Shown here: one piece after another, positions 1 to 8,110 of the stretch
Numbering within the stretch: the first letter of the stretch is position 1
Layout of the letters: every line of letters starts with the position of its first letter
DNA from: Roseibium salinum
Lineage (GTDB): Bacteria > Pseudomonadota > Alphaproteobacteria > Rhizobiales > Stappiaceae
Direction: 5' to 3'
DNA: 64,000 nucleotides
Assembly: GCF_026240905.1 (NCBI RefSeq)
Contig: NZ_JAPEVI010000003.1
Location: 1,798,001 to 1,862,000 of the forward strand
Translations under genes and position numbers: made by a program
Notes under the pieces: model-generated
Databases searched by the model: none
What the model saw: the letters and a program-made list of their open reading frames with translations, nothing else
Told to the model about the DNA's origin: nothing

Positions 1-18
1 CATAAGGTTTTGCAGTAA
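1..18 (+). CDS. possible 3' end of an upstream gene (partial)
   Basis: The first 18 bases read H-K-V-L-Q-stop in the frame starting at base 1, 32 bases before the corrinoid-protein start. In comparable operons the gene preceding the corrinoid protein is a trimethylamine-methyltransferase (MttB) family protein, so this may be its tail. Only five codons are visible, so the identity is a guess from context. Confidence 0.25.
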   Translation, partial: HKVLQ

Positions 19-50
19 ATTGATGCCCTTGTGGCCCTTTGGAGCTGCCC

Positions 51-752
51 ATGTCTGAAGACGATATCGATCTCGCCACTCTGTCCGACGACGACCTCGT
101 CCTGCAGATGCATGACGACCTTTACGACGGTCTGCAGGACGAAGTCGTGGAAGGTGTCAAGATTCTGCTGGAGCGCGGCTGGACGCCCTACGATGTCCTG
201 ACGAAAGCGCTCGTCGAAGGCATGCGCATCGTCGGGGTCGACTTCCGCGACGGCATCCTGTTCGTGCCGGAAGTCCTCCTGTCGGCCAATGCGATGAAGT
301 CGGGCATGCACATCCTGCGCCCGCTCCTGGCCGAAACCGGCGCGCCGAAAGTCGGCAAGATGGTGATCGGCACCGTGAAGGGCGACATCCACGACATCGG
401 CAAGAACCTCGTCTCCATGATGATGGAAGGCGCGGGTTTCGAAGTCATCGACATCGGCATCAACAACCCGGTCGAGAACTACCTGGCCGCCCTTGAGGAA
501 CACCAGCCCGACATTCTGGGCATGTCCGCCCTGCTGACGACCACCATGCCTTACATGAAGGTCGTCATCGACGAGATGAAGGCCAAGGGCATCCGGGACG
601 ACTATATCGTGCTCGTCGGCGGCGCACCGCTGAACGAGGAATTCGGCGACGCCGTCGGCGCCGACGGTTATTGCCGGGATGCGGCTGTTGCGGTGGAAAT
701 GGCGAAGGACCTGATCGCCCGCCGCCACAACCAGCTGGCCAACAGAGGCTAG
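51..752 (+). CDS. cobalamin-binding (corrinoid) methyl carrier protein
   Basis: A 233-residue methyl-carrier protein of the MtbC/MttC/MtgC type. It should hold a corrinoid that accepts a methyl group from a substrate-specific methyltransferase and passes it to tetrahydrofolate. Residues 10-95 form the helical cap domain (FVPEVLLSANAM stretch). Residues 100-225 form the Rossmann B12-binding domain with the DxHxxG motif (D112, H114, G117) whose histidine is the lower cobalt ligand. The start is ATG at 51, preceded by GGAG at 41-44; an upstream in-frame TTG at 39 lies across that ribosome-binding site and is rejected. It leads an operon with a methyl-H4folate:corrinoid methyltransferase and a corrinoid activator. 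The methyl donor (glycine betaine, proline betaine, carnitine or similar) cannot be read from this protein. Confidence 0.93.
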   Translation: MSEDDIDLATLSDDDLVLQMHDDLYDGLQDEVVEGVKILLERGWTPYDVLTKALVEGMRIVGVDFRDGILFVPEVLLSANAMKSGMHILRPLLAETGAPKVGKMVIGTVKGDIHDIGKNLVSMMMEGAGFEVIDIGINNPVENYLAALEEHQPDILGMSALLTTTMPYMKVVIDEMKAKGIRDDYIVLVGGAPLNEEFGDAVGADGYCRDAAVAVEMAKDLIARRHNQLANRG

Positions 753-777
753 AGCCATGTACCAGGAGGCTGCCGAT

Positions 778-1413
778 ATGCGTGTGGGCGAGCCTCTCTT
801 TCCGGTTGAGACGGATGGGAGCGCGACCGACAAGGCCGGCCGCGTTCTCGTTATCGCGTGTGGAGCCCTGGCGCGCGAAATCCTCGCCATCCGCGACCTG
901 AACGGGCTCGATCACATCGACCTGACCTGCCTGCCTGCGAAGCTTCACAATTCACCGGAAAAGATCCCGGATGCGGTGCGCCGCGCGATCCTGATGAACC
1001 AGGACAGCTATTCCGAGATCCTGGTGGCCTATGGCGATTGCGGGACCGGCGGCCTTCTGGACAAGGTTCTCGAGGAGACCGGCGCACGCCGGATCGCCGG
1101 CGCGCATTGCTATGCCTTCTTTACCGGCGTTGAAGCGTTCGACGACCTGGAAGAGGATCAGCTCGGCACCTTCTATCTGACCGACTTTCTGGCCCGGCAC
1201 TTCCAGACCATGGTGATCGAACCGCTCGGGCTCGACTGGCACCCGCACCTCCGGGACATGTATTTCACCCACTATACGCGGGTGCTTTATCTGGCCCAGA
1301 CGGACGACCCGGCTCTCGAGGATGCCGCGCGCAGGGCCGCCGACCGGCTCGGCCTTGCCTTTGAAATGCGCCGCACGGGATACGGCCTTCTGACGCCTTT
1401 CCTGGCCGGCTGA
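778..1413 (+). CDS. DUF1638 domain-containing protein of the corrinoid operon
   Basis: A protein of about 211 residues with family landmarks I recognise as DUF1638: an ACGALAREI segment, HNSPEKIP, YGDCGTGG and HCYAFF. The Cys, His and Asp residues in these motifs suggest a metal or cofactor site, but no activity is established. DUF1638 proteins recur next to corrinoid proteins and MttB-type methyltransferases, so a role in methyl transfer or corrinoid handling is an inference. Two starts compete: ATG at 757, five bases after the corrinoid gene, with a weaker AGAGG; and ATG at 778, with a perfect AGGAGG at 764-769 eight bases upstream. I chose 778 because of this site and because the extra seven residues lie outside the conserved core. 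Confidence 0.85.
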   Translation: MRVGEPLFPVETDGSATDKAGRVLVIACGALAREILAIRDLNGLDHIDLTCLPAKLHNSPEKIPDAVRRAILMNQDSYSEILVAYGDCGTGGLLDKVLEETGARRIAGAHCYAFFTGVEAFDDLEEDQLGTFYLTDFLARHFQTMVIEPLGLDWHPHLRDMYFTHYTRVLYLAQTDDPALEDAARRAADRLGLAFEMRRTGYGLLTPFLAG

Positions 1414-1619
1414 ACCTGACACTTCCGAACAGTTGGAAACCGGGGAATCGGGACCCGATTCGATGACGTGGCGTGCGGCGGGGACGGAAAGCCTTCCGTG
1501 GACGGGCAATAAACGAACCGGCGTCGGGACAAGTCGGTTTTTCACGTGATTTTGCCGGTATCTTGCGACCTGAAACGCCTCGCTTGAGCAATCATGGTCT
1601 TGAAGAGGAATGAGAGACC

Positions 1620-1922
1620 ATGGCGCAGAAAATCGTCGTCTACTGGCGGGATATCCCGGCACAGATCCTGGTGAAGAAAGGCCGGACATCGGCACGCCGG
1701 GAAATGCCGTCGGTATTCATGGAAGTGATCGATGCCTGCGCGATGCGGATCGGGGCGAAGGACAGTGACGCCTATATGGCAGAATGGCGCCGCACCGATC
1801 CCGCCGAGGTCTCTGACAATCTGGAAGAGGAAGCGGACGCGGCCCTGAGTGAACTGGTTGCCGCCTATCCGAAAGAGCGACTGAATGCCTTGCTGGCACG
1901 TGGAGGAATCGAGAATGACTGA
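1620..1922 (+). CDS. small 'virulence factor' family protein (PF13769-like)
   Basis: A 100-residue acidic protein with the opening MAQKIVVYWRDIPAQ and the segment ARREMP, typical of the small family named Virulence_fact. The family name is historical and no biochemical function is established. It is regularly encoded directly before a methylenetetrahydrofolate-reductase-like gene in corrinoid demethylation loci, as here, where its TGA overlaps the ATG of the next gene (1915) by eight bases. Overlap implies translational coupling with the reductase, so it may be a small partner or chaperone of that enzyme (inference). ATG at 1620 is preceded by AAGAGGA at 1603-1609. The 206 bases between the DUF1638 gene and this start hold no gene that I can see. 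Confidence 0.8.
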   Translation: MAQKIVVYWRDIPAQILVKKGRTSARREMPSVFMEVIDACAMRIGAKDSDAYMAEWRRTDPAEVSDNLEEEADAALSELVAAYPKERLNALLARGGIEND

Positions 1923-2809
1923 TCAGCGCCTGTTCGCAAATGGCCGGCTTGCCGCCTCCACTGAAATGTCGCCGAAACAGGTGGTCGAGAAGTCTGAACT
2001 GCTGGCCCATATTCCGGCCGGCACGCAGGTTTACGTCACCGATCTCGGCAATGCTCCGGAAGACACGATCGTCGCCGCGGCGCGCAAATTGACCGACAGC
2101 GGACTGATCCCGGTGGCGCATATGGCGGCCCGCCGTTACCCCTCCTTTGAAGCCTTCGAACGTCGTATCAAGCGCCTCACCTCTGAGGCCGGCGTCACCG
2201 AGGTGCTGGCGATTGCCGGGGAAGCCGACAAGGCAGGCCCCCTCACCTCGTCCGTCAAGATGCTGGAAAGCGGTCTTTTCGATCAGACCGGCATCCGCAA
2301 GATCGCCGTTGCCGGGCATCCGGAAGGCGCACCGGACATCAAGCCGGACGTGATCAGGGCGTTCCTGCTGCAAAAGCATGAGCTGGCGGCGGCAAGCGAC
2401 GCCGAGTTCCGCATCGTCACCCAGTTCGGCTTCGATCCGCACCGTGTCAGCCTGTGGCTCGATGAGCTCCGGGCCTGGGGCAACAAATTCCCGGTTCATG
2501 TGGGTGTTGCCGGTCCGGCCAAAATGACCACGCTGCTGAAATTCGCTGCCTTTGCCGGGGTGGAGAATTCGCTGAACTTCCTGAAAAAACGTGGCGGCGC
2601 CGTGGTTTCCATGCTGGCCGGCTACGATCCCGAAACGATGGTCGAGCCGCTCGAAAGCCGGGTTGTCAGCCAGCCCGATTCTGCAACTCGCCCAGATCCA
2701 TGTCTATCCCTTTGGCGGCATCGAGAAGTCCGCCGGCTGGCTGCTCGGACGCGGTAGCTGGTCGTTTCAAACTTCGTCAACAACTCTGACAGCCAATGAG
2801 AGCGCATAA
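1915..2809 (+). pseudogene. methylenetetrahydrofolate reductase-like protein (one frameshift)
   Basis: MetF-family TIM-barrel protein, probably oxidising or reducing the methyl/methylene-H4folate made by the corrinoid pathway. Start ATG 1915 has GGAGG at 1902-1906. The reading frame holds to about codon 255 (QPDS at 2671-2682), then jumps by one base. The next frame continues with LAQIHVYPFGGIEKSAGW and stops at 2809, immediately before the next ATG at 2810. Both halves belong to one protein of about 297 residues. One extra base lies in GATTCTGC at 2677-2684; dropping a T restores PDSQLAQ or PDLQLAQ. Perfect conservation on both sides makes an assembly error more likely than a dead gene. The lack of the usual N-terminal MetF signature makes the exact reaction uncertain. 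Confidence 0.82.
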
Positions 2810-3767
2810 ATGACACGTACTGTTGTCGCCTCCGCCACGAAGGAAATCATTATCGGCTTCGACCAGCCGTTCTGCGTCATCGGTGAACGGATCAACCCGA
2901 CCGGCCGCAAGAAACTGGCCGCCGAAATGATCGAAGGCAATTTCGAAACCGTGAAAGCGGACGCTCTCGCACAGGTCGCGGCTGGCGCCACCATGCTGGA
3001 CGTGAATGCCGGTGTGACCGCCGTCAATCCGAACGAGACCGAACCGCCGCTTCTGGTCAAGACACTTGAGATTGTTCAAGGGCTTGTCGATGTTCCCTTG
3101 TCCATCGATTCATCCGTGACCGAGGCGATCAGGGCCGGGCTTGAAGTCGCCAAGGGCCGTCCGCTGGTGAACTCGGTGACGGGCGAGGTGGAAAAACTCG
3201 AGGCGATCCTGCCGCTGATCAAGAAGTACAACGTTCCGGTGGTTGCGATCTCCAACGACGAGATCCGGCATTTCGGAAGATCCGGATGTGCGCTTTGCCG
3301 TGGCAAAGAAAATCGTCGAGCACGCCGCCGACTACGGCATTCCCGCGCATGATATTGTCGTCGACCCGCTGGTCATGCCGATCGGCGCCATGGGCACCGC
3401 CGGCAAGCAGGTGTTCCATCTGCTGCGCCGCCTGCGCGACGAGTTGAAAGTCAATACGACCTGCGGTCTGTCGAACATCTCCTTCGGCCTGCCGCACCGC
3501 CATGGCATCAATGCCGGTTTCATTCCGATGGTGATCGGCGCCGGCATGACGTCGGCAATCATGAACCCGTGCCGTCCGCAGGAAATGGAAGCCGTGCGCG
3601 CCGCAAACGTGCTCAACGGCACCGATCCGAACTGCTATGAATGGATCATGACCTATCGCGATCACCAGCCGGCAGCCGCAGGCACGGCAGGCACGTCCGA
3701 AGGTTCCGGATCAGGCATGGCCGGGCGCCGCAGAGGCGGCCGGGCCGGCAGAATGTCTGCCGGCTGA
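2810..3767 (+). pseudogene. methyltetrahydrofolate:corrinoid methyltransferase, MtgA-like (one frameshift)
   Basis: Pterin-binding TIM-barrel enzyme that moves the methyl group from the corrinoid protein to tetrahydrofolate. Landmarks are CVIGERINPTGRKKL at the N terminus, DVNAG, PLSIDSS, and VDPLVMPIG in the second half. The frame breaks at GAGATCCGG (3260-3268). Upstream reads NDE, and the +1 frame continues as GISEDPDVRFAVAKKIVEHA to a stop at 3767. Removing A3263 or T3264 restores NDESG or NDETG. The full protein is about 318 residues. It ends in an unusual Gly/Arg/Ser-rich tail (after about position 3660) that is not part of the barrel. The ATG directly follows the TAA of the reductase, so the genes are cotranscribed. 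Likely a sequencing indel, not gene decay. Confidence 0.85.
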
Positions 3768-3832
3768 GGCCTCTGGAGACCGACGCATTTGCGGTTCTCT
3801 CCCGGCCGCAACGGGGTGGTAACCCCACCTCG

Positions 3833-3859
3833 ATCCCCTCCCCGAATTCGGGAGGGGAT
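3833..3859 (+). terminator. 10-bp hairpin between methyltransferase and activator genes
   Basis: ATCCCCTCCC (3833-3842) pairs perfectly with GGGAGGGGAT (3850-3859) across a 7-base loop. No T-run follows, so it is a weak or partial terminator, an mRNA-processing site, or a repeat element. A smaller GGGGT/ACCCC hairpin lies just upstream at about 3814-3827. The 190-base gap holds no gene. Confidence 0.4.
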
Positions 3860-3957
3860 TTGCGCTTTGAGAGGCAGCACGTCAGTTCCCGGCCGGAGGC
3901 CGTTTCGATCCGGCCCTTCCGAAACACAACCACGCTGACACACGCGAATTCGCAGCC

Positions 3958-5991
3958 ATGACCGAAGATACCAAACTCGCCAAAGTCGTATTTCAGCCAA
4001 GTGGCCGCCGGGGAACGTTTCCCGTAGGAACCCCGCTTCTCGACGCCGCCCGATCGCTCGGCGTCTACGTGGAATCGGTTTGCGGTGGTCGCGGCATTTG
4101 CGGTCGTTGCCAGATTTTGATCTCCGAAGGCTCGTTCGCCAAGGAAAAGCTGACCAGCCGGGCGGAAAACCTGGAAGCCGCCACGGAGGCCGAGAACCGT
4201 TACGCCAGCTTGCGGAACCTGCCGGCAGACCGGCGGCTTTCCTGCCAGGCCAAAATCCTGGGCGATCTGGTGGTGGATGTTCCCACCGATACGCAGACCA
4301 ATCGACAGATCGTGCGCAAACGGGCCGAAGCCAGGCAGATCGACCCGGACAGCGCGATATCGCTGGTGAGCGTTGCGATCCCGGAACCGGACATGGAAAT
4401 CCCGCGCGGCGACATCGACCGGCTGCGTGAAGCGCTGGTCGCGCAAACCGGCCTCGCCGACCTGATCACCGATCCGGTGCTGCTGCCAAGTGTGCAGACC
4501 GTTCTGCGTCAGGGCCAATGGCGGGTAACGGCCGCGATCCACCAGGACCGCAACACACTCCCGACGGTGGTCGCGCTGTGGCCGGGCGAGAAATCAACGG
4601 TCTATGGACTTGCCGTCGATATCGGCTCCACGACGATTGCCGCACATCTGTGCGATCTCCAGAACGGCCGTACGGTCGCCTCCGCCGGCACGTCCAACCC
4701 GCAGATCCGCTTCGGCGAAGACCTGATGTCGCGCGTCTCCTATGTGCAGATGAACCCGTCCAGGCTGCCGGACCTGACAAAAGCCGTCCGCGACGCCATC
4801 AACTCCCTGATCGGCAAACTGACAGGTGATGTCGGTGCGCAGCGCTCCGACGTGCTCGACGCGACCTTTGTCGGCAATCCGGTCATGCATCATCTGTTCC
4901 TCGGCATCGACCCGGTGGAACTCGGCGGCGCGCCCTTCGCGCTGGCCGTATCCGACGCCATGATCCTGAACGCCCGCGACCTCGGCCTGCTGGTCAATCC
5001 GGGGGCACGGGTCTACATGCTGCCCTGCATCGCCGGACACGTGGGTGCGGATGCCGCCGCGGCCACGCTTTCCGAGGCGCCATACAGCCGCGACGAAATC
5101 ACCCTGCTGGTCGATGTCGGCACGAATGCCGAAATCGTGCTGGGCAACAAGGATCGCCTGCTCGCGGCCTCCTCGCCCACCGGCCCGGCTTTCGAAGGAG
5201 CCGAAATCTCCTCGGGCCAGCGCGCGGCTCCGGGCGCGATCGAGCGTATCCGCATCGACAAGGACACCCTCGAGCCCAGGTTCAAGGTGATCGGCGTCGA
5301 CGAATGGTCGGATGAAGAAGGCTTCACCGACAAGATCGATGGCGTCGGCGTCACGGGTATCTGCGGTTCCGGCATCATCGAGGCCGTGGCCGAGATGTAT
5401 CTGGCCGGCATCGTTACCACCGACGGCGTGATCGACGGCTCCATGGCCGAGCGCACGCCGCGCATTCAGCCCAAGGGCAGGACGTTCTCCTATGTGATCG
5501 CAAAGGACGGCGTGGAGATCTCGATCCTGCAGACCGATATCCGCGCGATCCAGCTGGCAAAGGGCGCTCTTTATGCGGGCGTGAAGCTGCTGCAGGACAA
5601 GCTCGGCGTCTACGAGCTCGACCGTATCCGCCTGGCGGGCGCTTTCGGCAGCTATATCGACCCGAAATACGCGATGATCCTGGGCCTGATCCCGGATTGC
5701 CCGCTGGAGGGCGTCGCCGGCGTCGGCAATGCGGCCGGAACAGGCGCGCGCATGGCGCTCGTCAACCGCGGCTACCGCCGGGAGATCGAGCACACCGTTC
5801 GGAACATCGAAAAGATCGAAACGGCTCTGGAGCCCAGGTTCCAGGAGCATTTCGTCAACGCCATGGCCCTGCCGAACAAGACCGATCCCTTCCCCCACCT
5901 CAGGGCGGCAGTCGCCCTGCCGGAGCCCAAGGAGCTTGCCGACAGCGATCCCGCGGGCGGCGAGAGACGCAGGCGGCGGCGCAGGGGATAG
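3958..5991 (+). CDS. ferredoxin-ASKHA (DUF4445/RACo-like) corrinoid reductive activator
   Basis: A 677-residue protein that should reactivate the corrinoid protein after accidental oxidation to Co(II), using ATP and a low-potential electron. Residues 10-110 are a 2Fe-2S ferredoxin domain with the C42-x5-C48-x2-C51 cluster and a fourth ligand at C96. A linker of about 130 residues follows. From about residue 215 there is an ASKHA ATPase-like fold (VDIGSTTIAAHLCDL, DVGTNAEIVLG, GICGSGIIEA, AGAFGSYIDP) as in RACo and RamA-type activators. The last residues are an arginine-rich run, echoing the tail of the methyltransferase upstream. RamA proteins use 4Fe-4S clusters, so the plant-type 2Fe-2S domain places this with RACo-like aerobic forms. 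Confidence 0.92.
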   Translation: MTEDTKLAKVVFQPSGRRGTFPVGTPLLDAARSLGVYVESVCGGRGICGRCQILISEGSFAKEKLTSRAENLEAATEAENRYASLRNLPADRRLSCQAKILGDLVVDVPTDTQTNRQIVRKRAEARQIDPDSAISLVSVAIPEPDMEIPRGDIDRLREALVAQTGLADLITDPVLLPSVQTVLRQGQWRVTAAIHQDRNTLPTVVALWPGEKSTVYGLAVDIGSTTIAAHLCDLQNGRTVASAGTSNPQIRFGEDLMSRVSYVQMNPSRLPDLTKAVRDAINSLIGKLTGDVGAQRSDVLDATFVGNPVMHHLFLGIDPVELGGAPFALAVSDAMILNARDLGLLVNPGARVYMLPCIAGHVGADAAAATLSEAPYSRDEITLLVDVGTNAEIVLGNKDRLLAASSPTGPAFEGAEISSGQRAAPGAIERIRIDKDTLEPRFKVIGVDEWSDEEGFTDKIDGVGVTGICGSGIIEAVAEMYLAGIVTTDGVIDGSMAERTPRIQPKGRTFSYVIAKDGVEISILQTDIRAIQLAKGALYAGVKLLQDKLGVYELDRIRLAGAFGSYIDPKYAMILGLIPDCPLEGVAGVGNAAGTGARMALVNRGYRREIEHTVRNIEKIETALEPRFQEHFVNAMALPNKTDPFPHLRAAVALPEPKELADSDPAGGERRRRRRRG

Positions 5992-6015
5992 GAGCCGCCC
6001 TCGGAACAGGCCGTC

Positions 6016-6057
6016 CATCCCTCGAGACGGACCTGTCGGTCCTCCTCAGGATGAGGG
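6016..6057. repeat. palindromic intergenic repeat (CATCC...CTCAGGATGAGGG type)
   Basis: The 42-base stretch starts CATCCCTCGAGACGG and ends CCTCAGGATGAGGG. Its reverse complement has the CCCTCATCCTGAGGAG...GTCTCGAGGGATG form that I know as a dispersed palindromic repeat in many alphaproteobacterial genomes. It sits between the activator gene and the convergent DUF1194 gene. Copy number must be counted genome-wide. Confidence 0.5.
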
Positions 6058-6130
6058 TGTGCATATGATTTTCTCAAGAACGTTCACGTTCCCCCGCAGA
6101 GCTCTCGGCTAGCGCTTTTCAGGCGGATGC

Positions 6131-6955
6131 CTACTGGTCCCAGTAGTACTGCTCGCGCATCTGCTGCCAGATCTTCTCACCGACCAGACAGTCATACGGC
6201 TCCTCGAACGTGAATTGAGCAGGAATGACCTTTGCCTTTTCGGGAACCCGCCCGCCGATCTCCAGGATCAGCTTGCGGCGAACCGCTTCGGGGAACTGGG
6301 CCCAGTCGTTGACGGGGATCACGAAACTGGCGGGCCCGCCGATGACGCAGCGGCGGTAGTATACATCCAGATCCTTGATGTTGAACTGAAACCCGGCCCC
6401 GCCCGTGGTCATCAGTGGCAGGCCGTTGATGATCAAGCCGCGTTCAATGGCAGCATCGCGCGCCTGCGTGACCGGAAACCCCTGATTGTTCGGGCCGTCC
6501 CCGGAAATGTCTATGACGCGCCGGCTTGCCACATAGGGAACGTCTTCCAGAAAGGCCGTCGCACTCCGGATCGCGCCGGAGATGGATGTCCGGCGCTGGC
6601 CGTAAGTGCTGTCGGCCAGGACCTGCTCCGCAAAGGCCAGCGCATCCGCCTGGCTTTCGATGACCGTCCAGCCGACGATCTCGCGGGCGTGGCTCTCGTT
6701 GGCCCATTCGAACATCATCAGGCCGATGCGGCCGTAAGGACCGAGTTCGATGGCGCGGACGACATCCCTGCTGGCAATCGCGGCCGCATACCCCTTTCGC
6801 TGAATAAGCAGTTCTTCCGGCGACATGGACCGCGACACATCGACCGCGATCACAAGGGCAACATCCACCTGTTCCTCGGCACCGGCGGAGGAAACGATAT
6901 TAAGAGCACCGATGAGCGCCCACACTGCAATCCCGAGACGAATGAGCCTGCGCAT
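6131..6955 (-). CDS. secreted VWA-like DUF1194 protein
   Basis: A 274-residue exported protein with a von Willebrand factor A-like fold. The signal peptide is residues 1-26 (MRRLIRLGIAVWALIGALN, cleaved after SAGA). The MIDAS-type motif DVSRSMS follows at about residues 38-45, with ISGDGPNNQG at about 150 providing further metal-ligand candidates. This matches DUF1194, a family of periplasmic VWA proteins without known partners. I start at ATG 6955, because the longer reading to 7039 would place 28 residues before an otherwise perfect signal peptide. It converges with the corrinoid operon and diverges from the enoyl-CoA hydratase. Confidence 0.85.
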   Translation of the reverse strand: MRRLIRLGIAVWALIGALNIVSSAGAEEQVDVALVIAVDVSRSMSPEELLIQRKGYAAAIASRDVVRAIELGPYGRIGLMMFEWANESHAREIVGWTVIESQADALAFAEQVLADSTYGQRRTSISGAIRSATAFLEDVPYVASRRVIDISGDGPNNQGFPVTQARDAAIERGLIINGLPLMTTGGAGFQFNIKDLDVYYRRCVIGGPASFVIPVNDWAQFPEAVRRKLILEIGGRVPEKAKVIPAQFTFEEPYDCLVGEKIWQQMREQYYWDQ

Positions 6956-7114
6956 GGCAAAAAGATAGACGATCGGCTGCGAACCGCCAGCGACTTGACG
7001 AGCGGATGCGATAAACGATCCGTGATCGGGAGCGCGCAAAATCCGGTCCCGGCCTATCGCCGCACGGCTCCTATCGGGTATAAGGGCCGTAAATCAGACT
7101 TCAGGGAGCATTCC

Positions 7115-7936
7115 ATGTCCGACAATGCGGCAAACGACGACGTTCAGAAACCATTGCTCGGAACCCTGCTGCATCGAGGCGTCTACCGGATTGTGATGCA
7201 GCGTCCGGAGCGGATGAACGCGCTTTCCAGCGAGATGATGACCGCTCTGTCTGCGGAACTGGCCAAGGCAGCCGAAGACCCGGAGGTTCGGGTCGTTCTT
7301 CTGGGGGCGGAGGGAACGGTGTTCTGTGCCGGCCATGATCTCAAGGAACTGACGGCTGCACGGGCCGAAGCCGATGGCGGCAAGGCGACCTATGAGCGGA
7401 TCATGCGGCAATGCTCCGACCTGATGCAGCAGATCGTCCGCCTGCCCAAGCCGGTTGTCTCAGTCGTGACGGGACTCGCAACGGCGGCCGGTTGCCAGTT
7501 GGTTGCCTCCTGCGACCTGGCGATCGCCACGGACACGGCGACCTTTTGCACGCCGGGCGTCAATATCGGCCTTTTCTGCTCCACACCCATGGTGGCGCTT
7601 TCCCGCAATGTCGCGCCGAAGCAGGCCATGGAAATGCTGCTGACCGGCGAAAGCATCGATGCCTCGACCGCCAAGGACTTCGGCCTCATCAACCGCATCG
7701 TGCCGCAGGACTATCTTGAACAGGTCGTGCAGAAATATGCGGAGGTGATCGCGTCGAAATCCTCCAGGACTCTCAAGATCGGCAAGGATGCCTTTTACCG
7801 CCAGATCGAAATGCCGCTTGCCGAAGCCTATGAGTTTGCTGCCCAGACCATGGTTGAAAACATGATGGCCAAGGATGCGGAAGAAGGCATTGCGGCCTTT
7901 CTGCAAAAGCGCAAGCCCGAATGGACGGACAGCTGA
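7115..7936 (+). CDS. enoyl-CoA hydratase/isomerase family protein
   Basis: A 273-residue crotonase-fold enzyme. The oxyanion-hole segments are FCAGHDLKEL (about residues 70-80) and the GLATAAGCQLVASCDLAIA stretch (about 125-145). The position of the second catalytic Glu of classical hydratases is not conserved in an obvious way, so it may be an ECHDC3-like homologue and not a beta-oxidation hydratase; the CTPGVNIGLFC segment is typical of that subgroup. ATG 7115 has AGGGAG at 7103-7108. The frame stays open far upstream, but only because it runs antisense through the DUF1194 gene. Confidence 0.88.
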   Translation: MSDNAANDDVQKPLLGTLLHRGVYRIVMQRPERMNALSSEMMTALSAELAKAAEDPEVRVVLLGAEGTVFCAGHDLKELTAARAEADGGKATYERIMRQCSDLMQQIVRLPKPVVSVVTGLATAAGCQLVASCDLAIATDTATFCTPGVNIGLFCSTPMVALSRNVAPKQAMEMLLTGESIDASTAKDFGLINRIVPQDYLEQVVQKYAEVIASKSSRTLKIGKDAFYRQIEMPLAEAYEFAAQTMVENMMAKDAEEGIAAFLQKRKPEWTDS

Positions 7937-8110
7937 GGCAGACTCTTCGCACAAGGTGCAAGGCATGCGATCGATCTCGGCCGGAACCTTGTGAAACCGG
8001 GGCTTCGCTGGCGGTCTTTCGGGATTGTGACCGGTTGTAGCGGTCGGCGGCCTTGCGGAAATGCGCTCTTTCGGATTGGATGGCGCGGCACATAAAGGGA
8101 TCTCCTTTTC

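Noticed and set aside
1915..3767. True pseudogenisation of the MetF-like and methyltransferase genes
   Set aside because: Both are conserved to the end in the shifted frame, with intact junctions; one extra base each suggests sequence error. They are typed as pseudogenes only to record the break.
6215..7114. 300-residue N-terminal extension of the enoyl-CoA hydratase
   Set aside because: The extension runs antisense through the DUF1194 gene; ATG 7115 has a ribosome-binding site and matches the family start.
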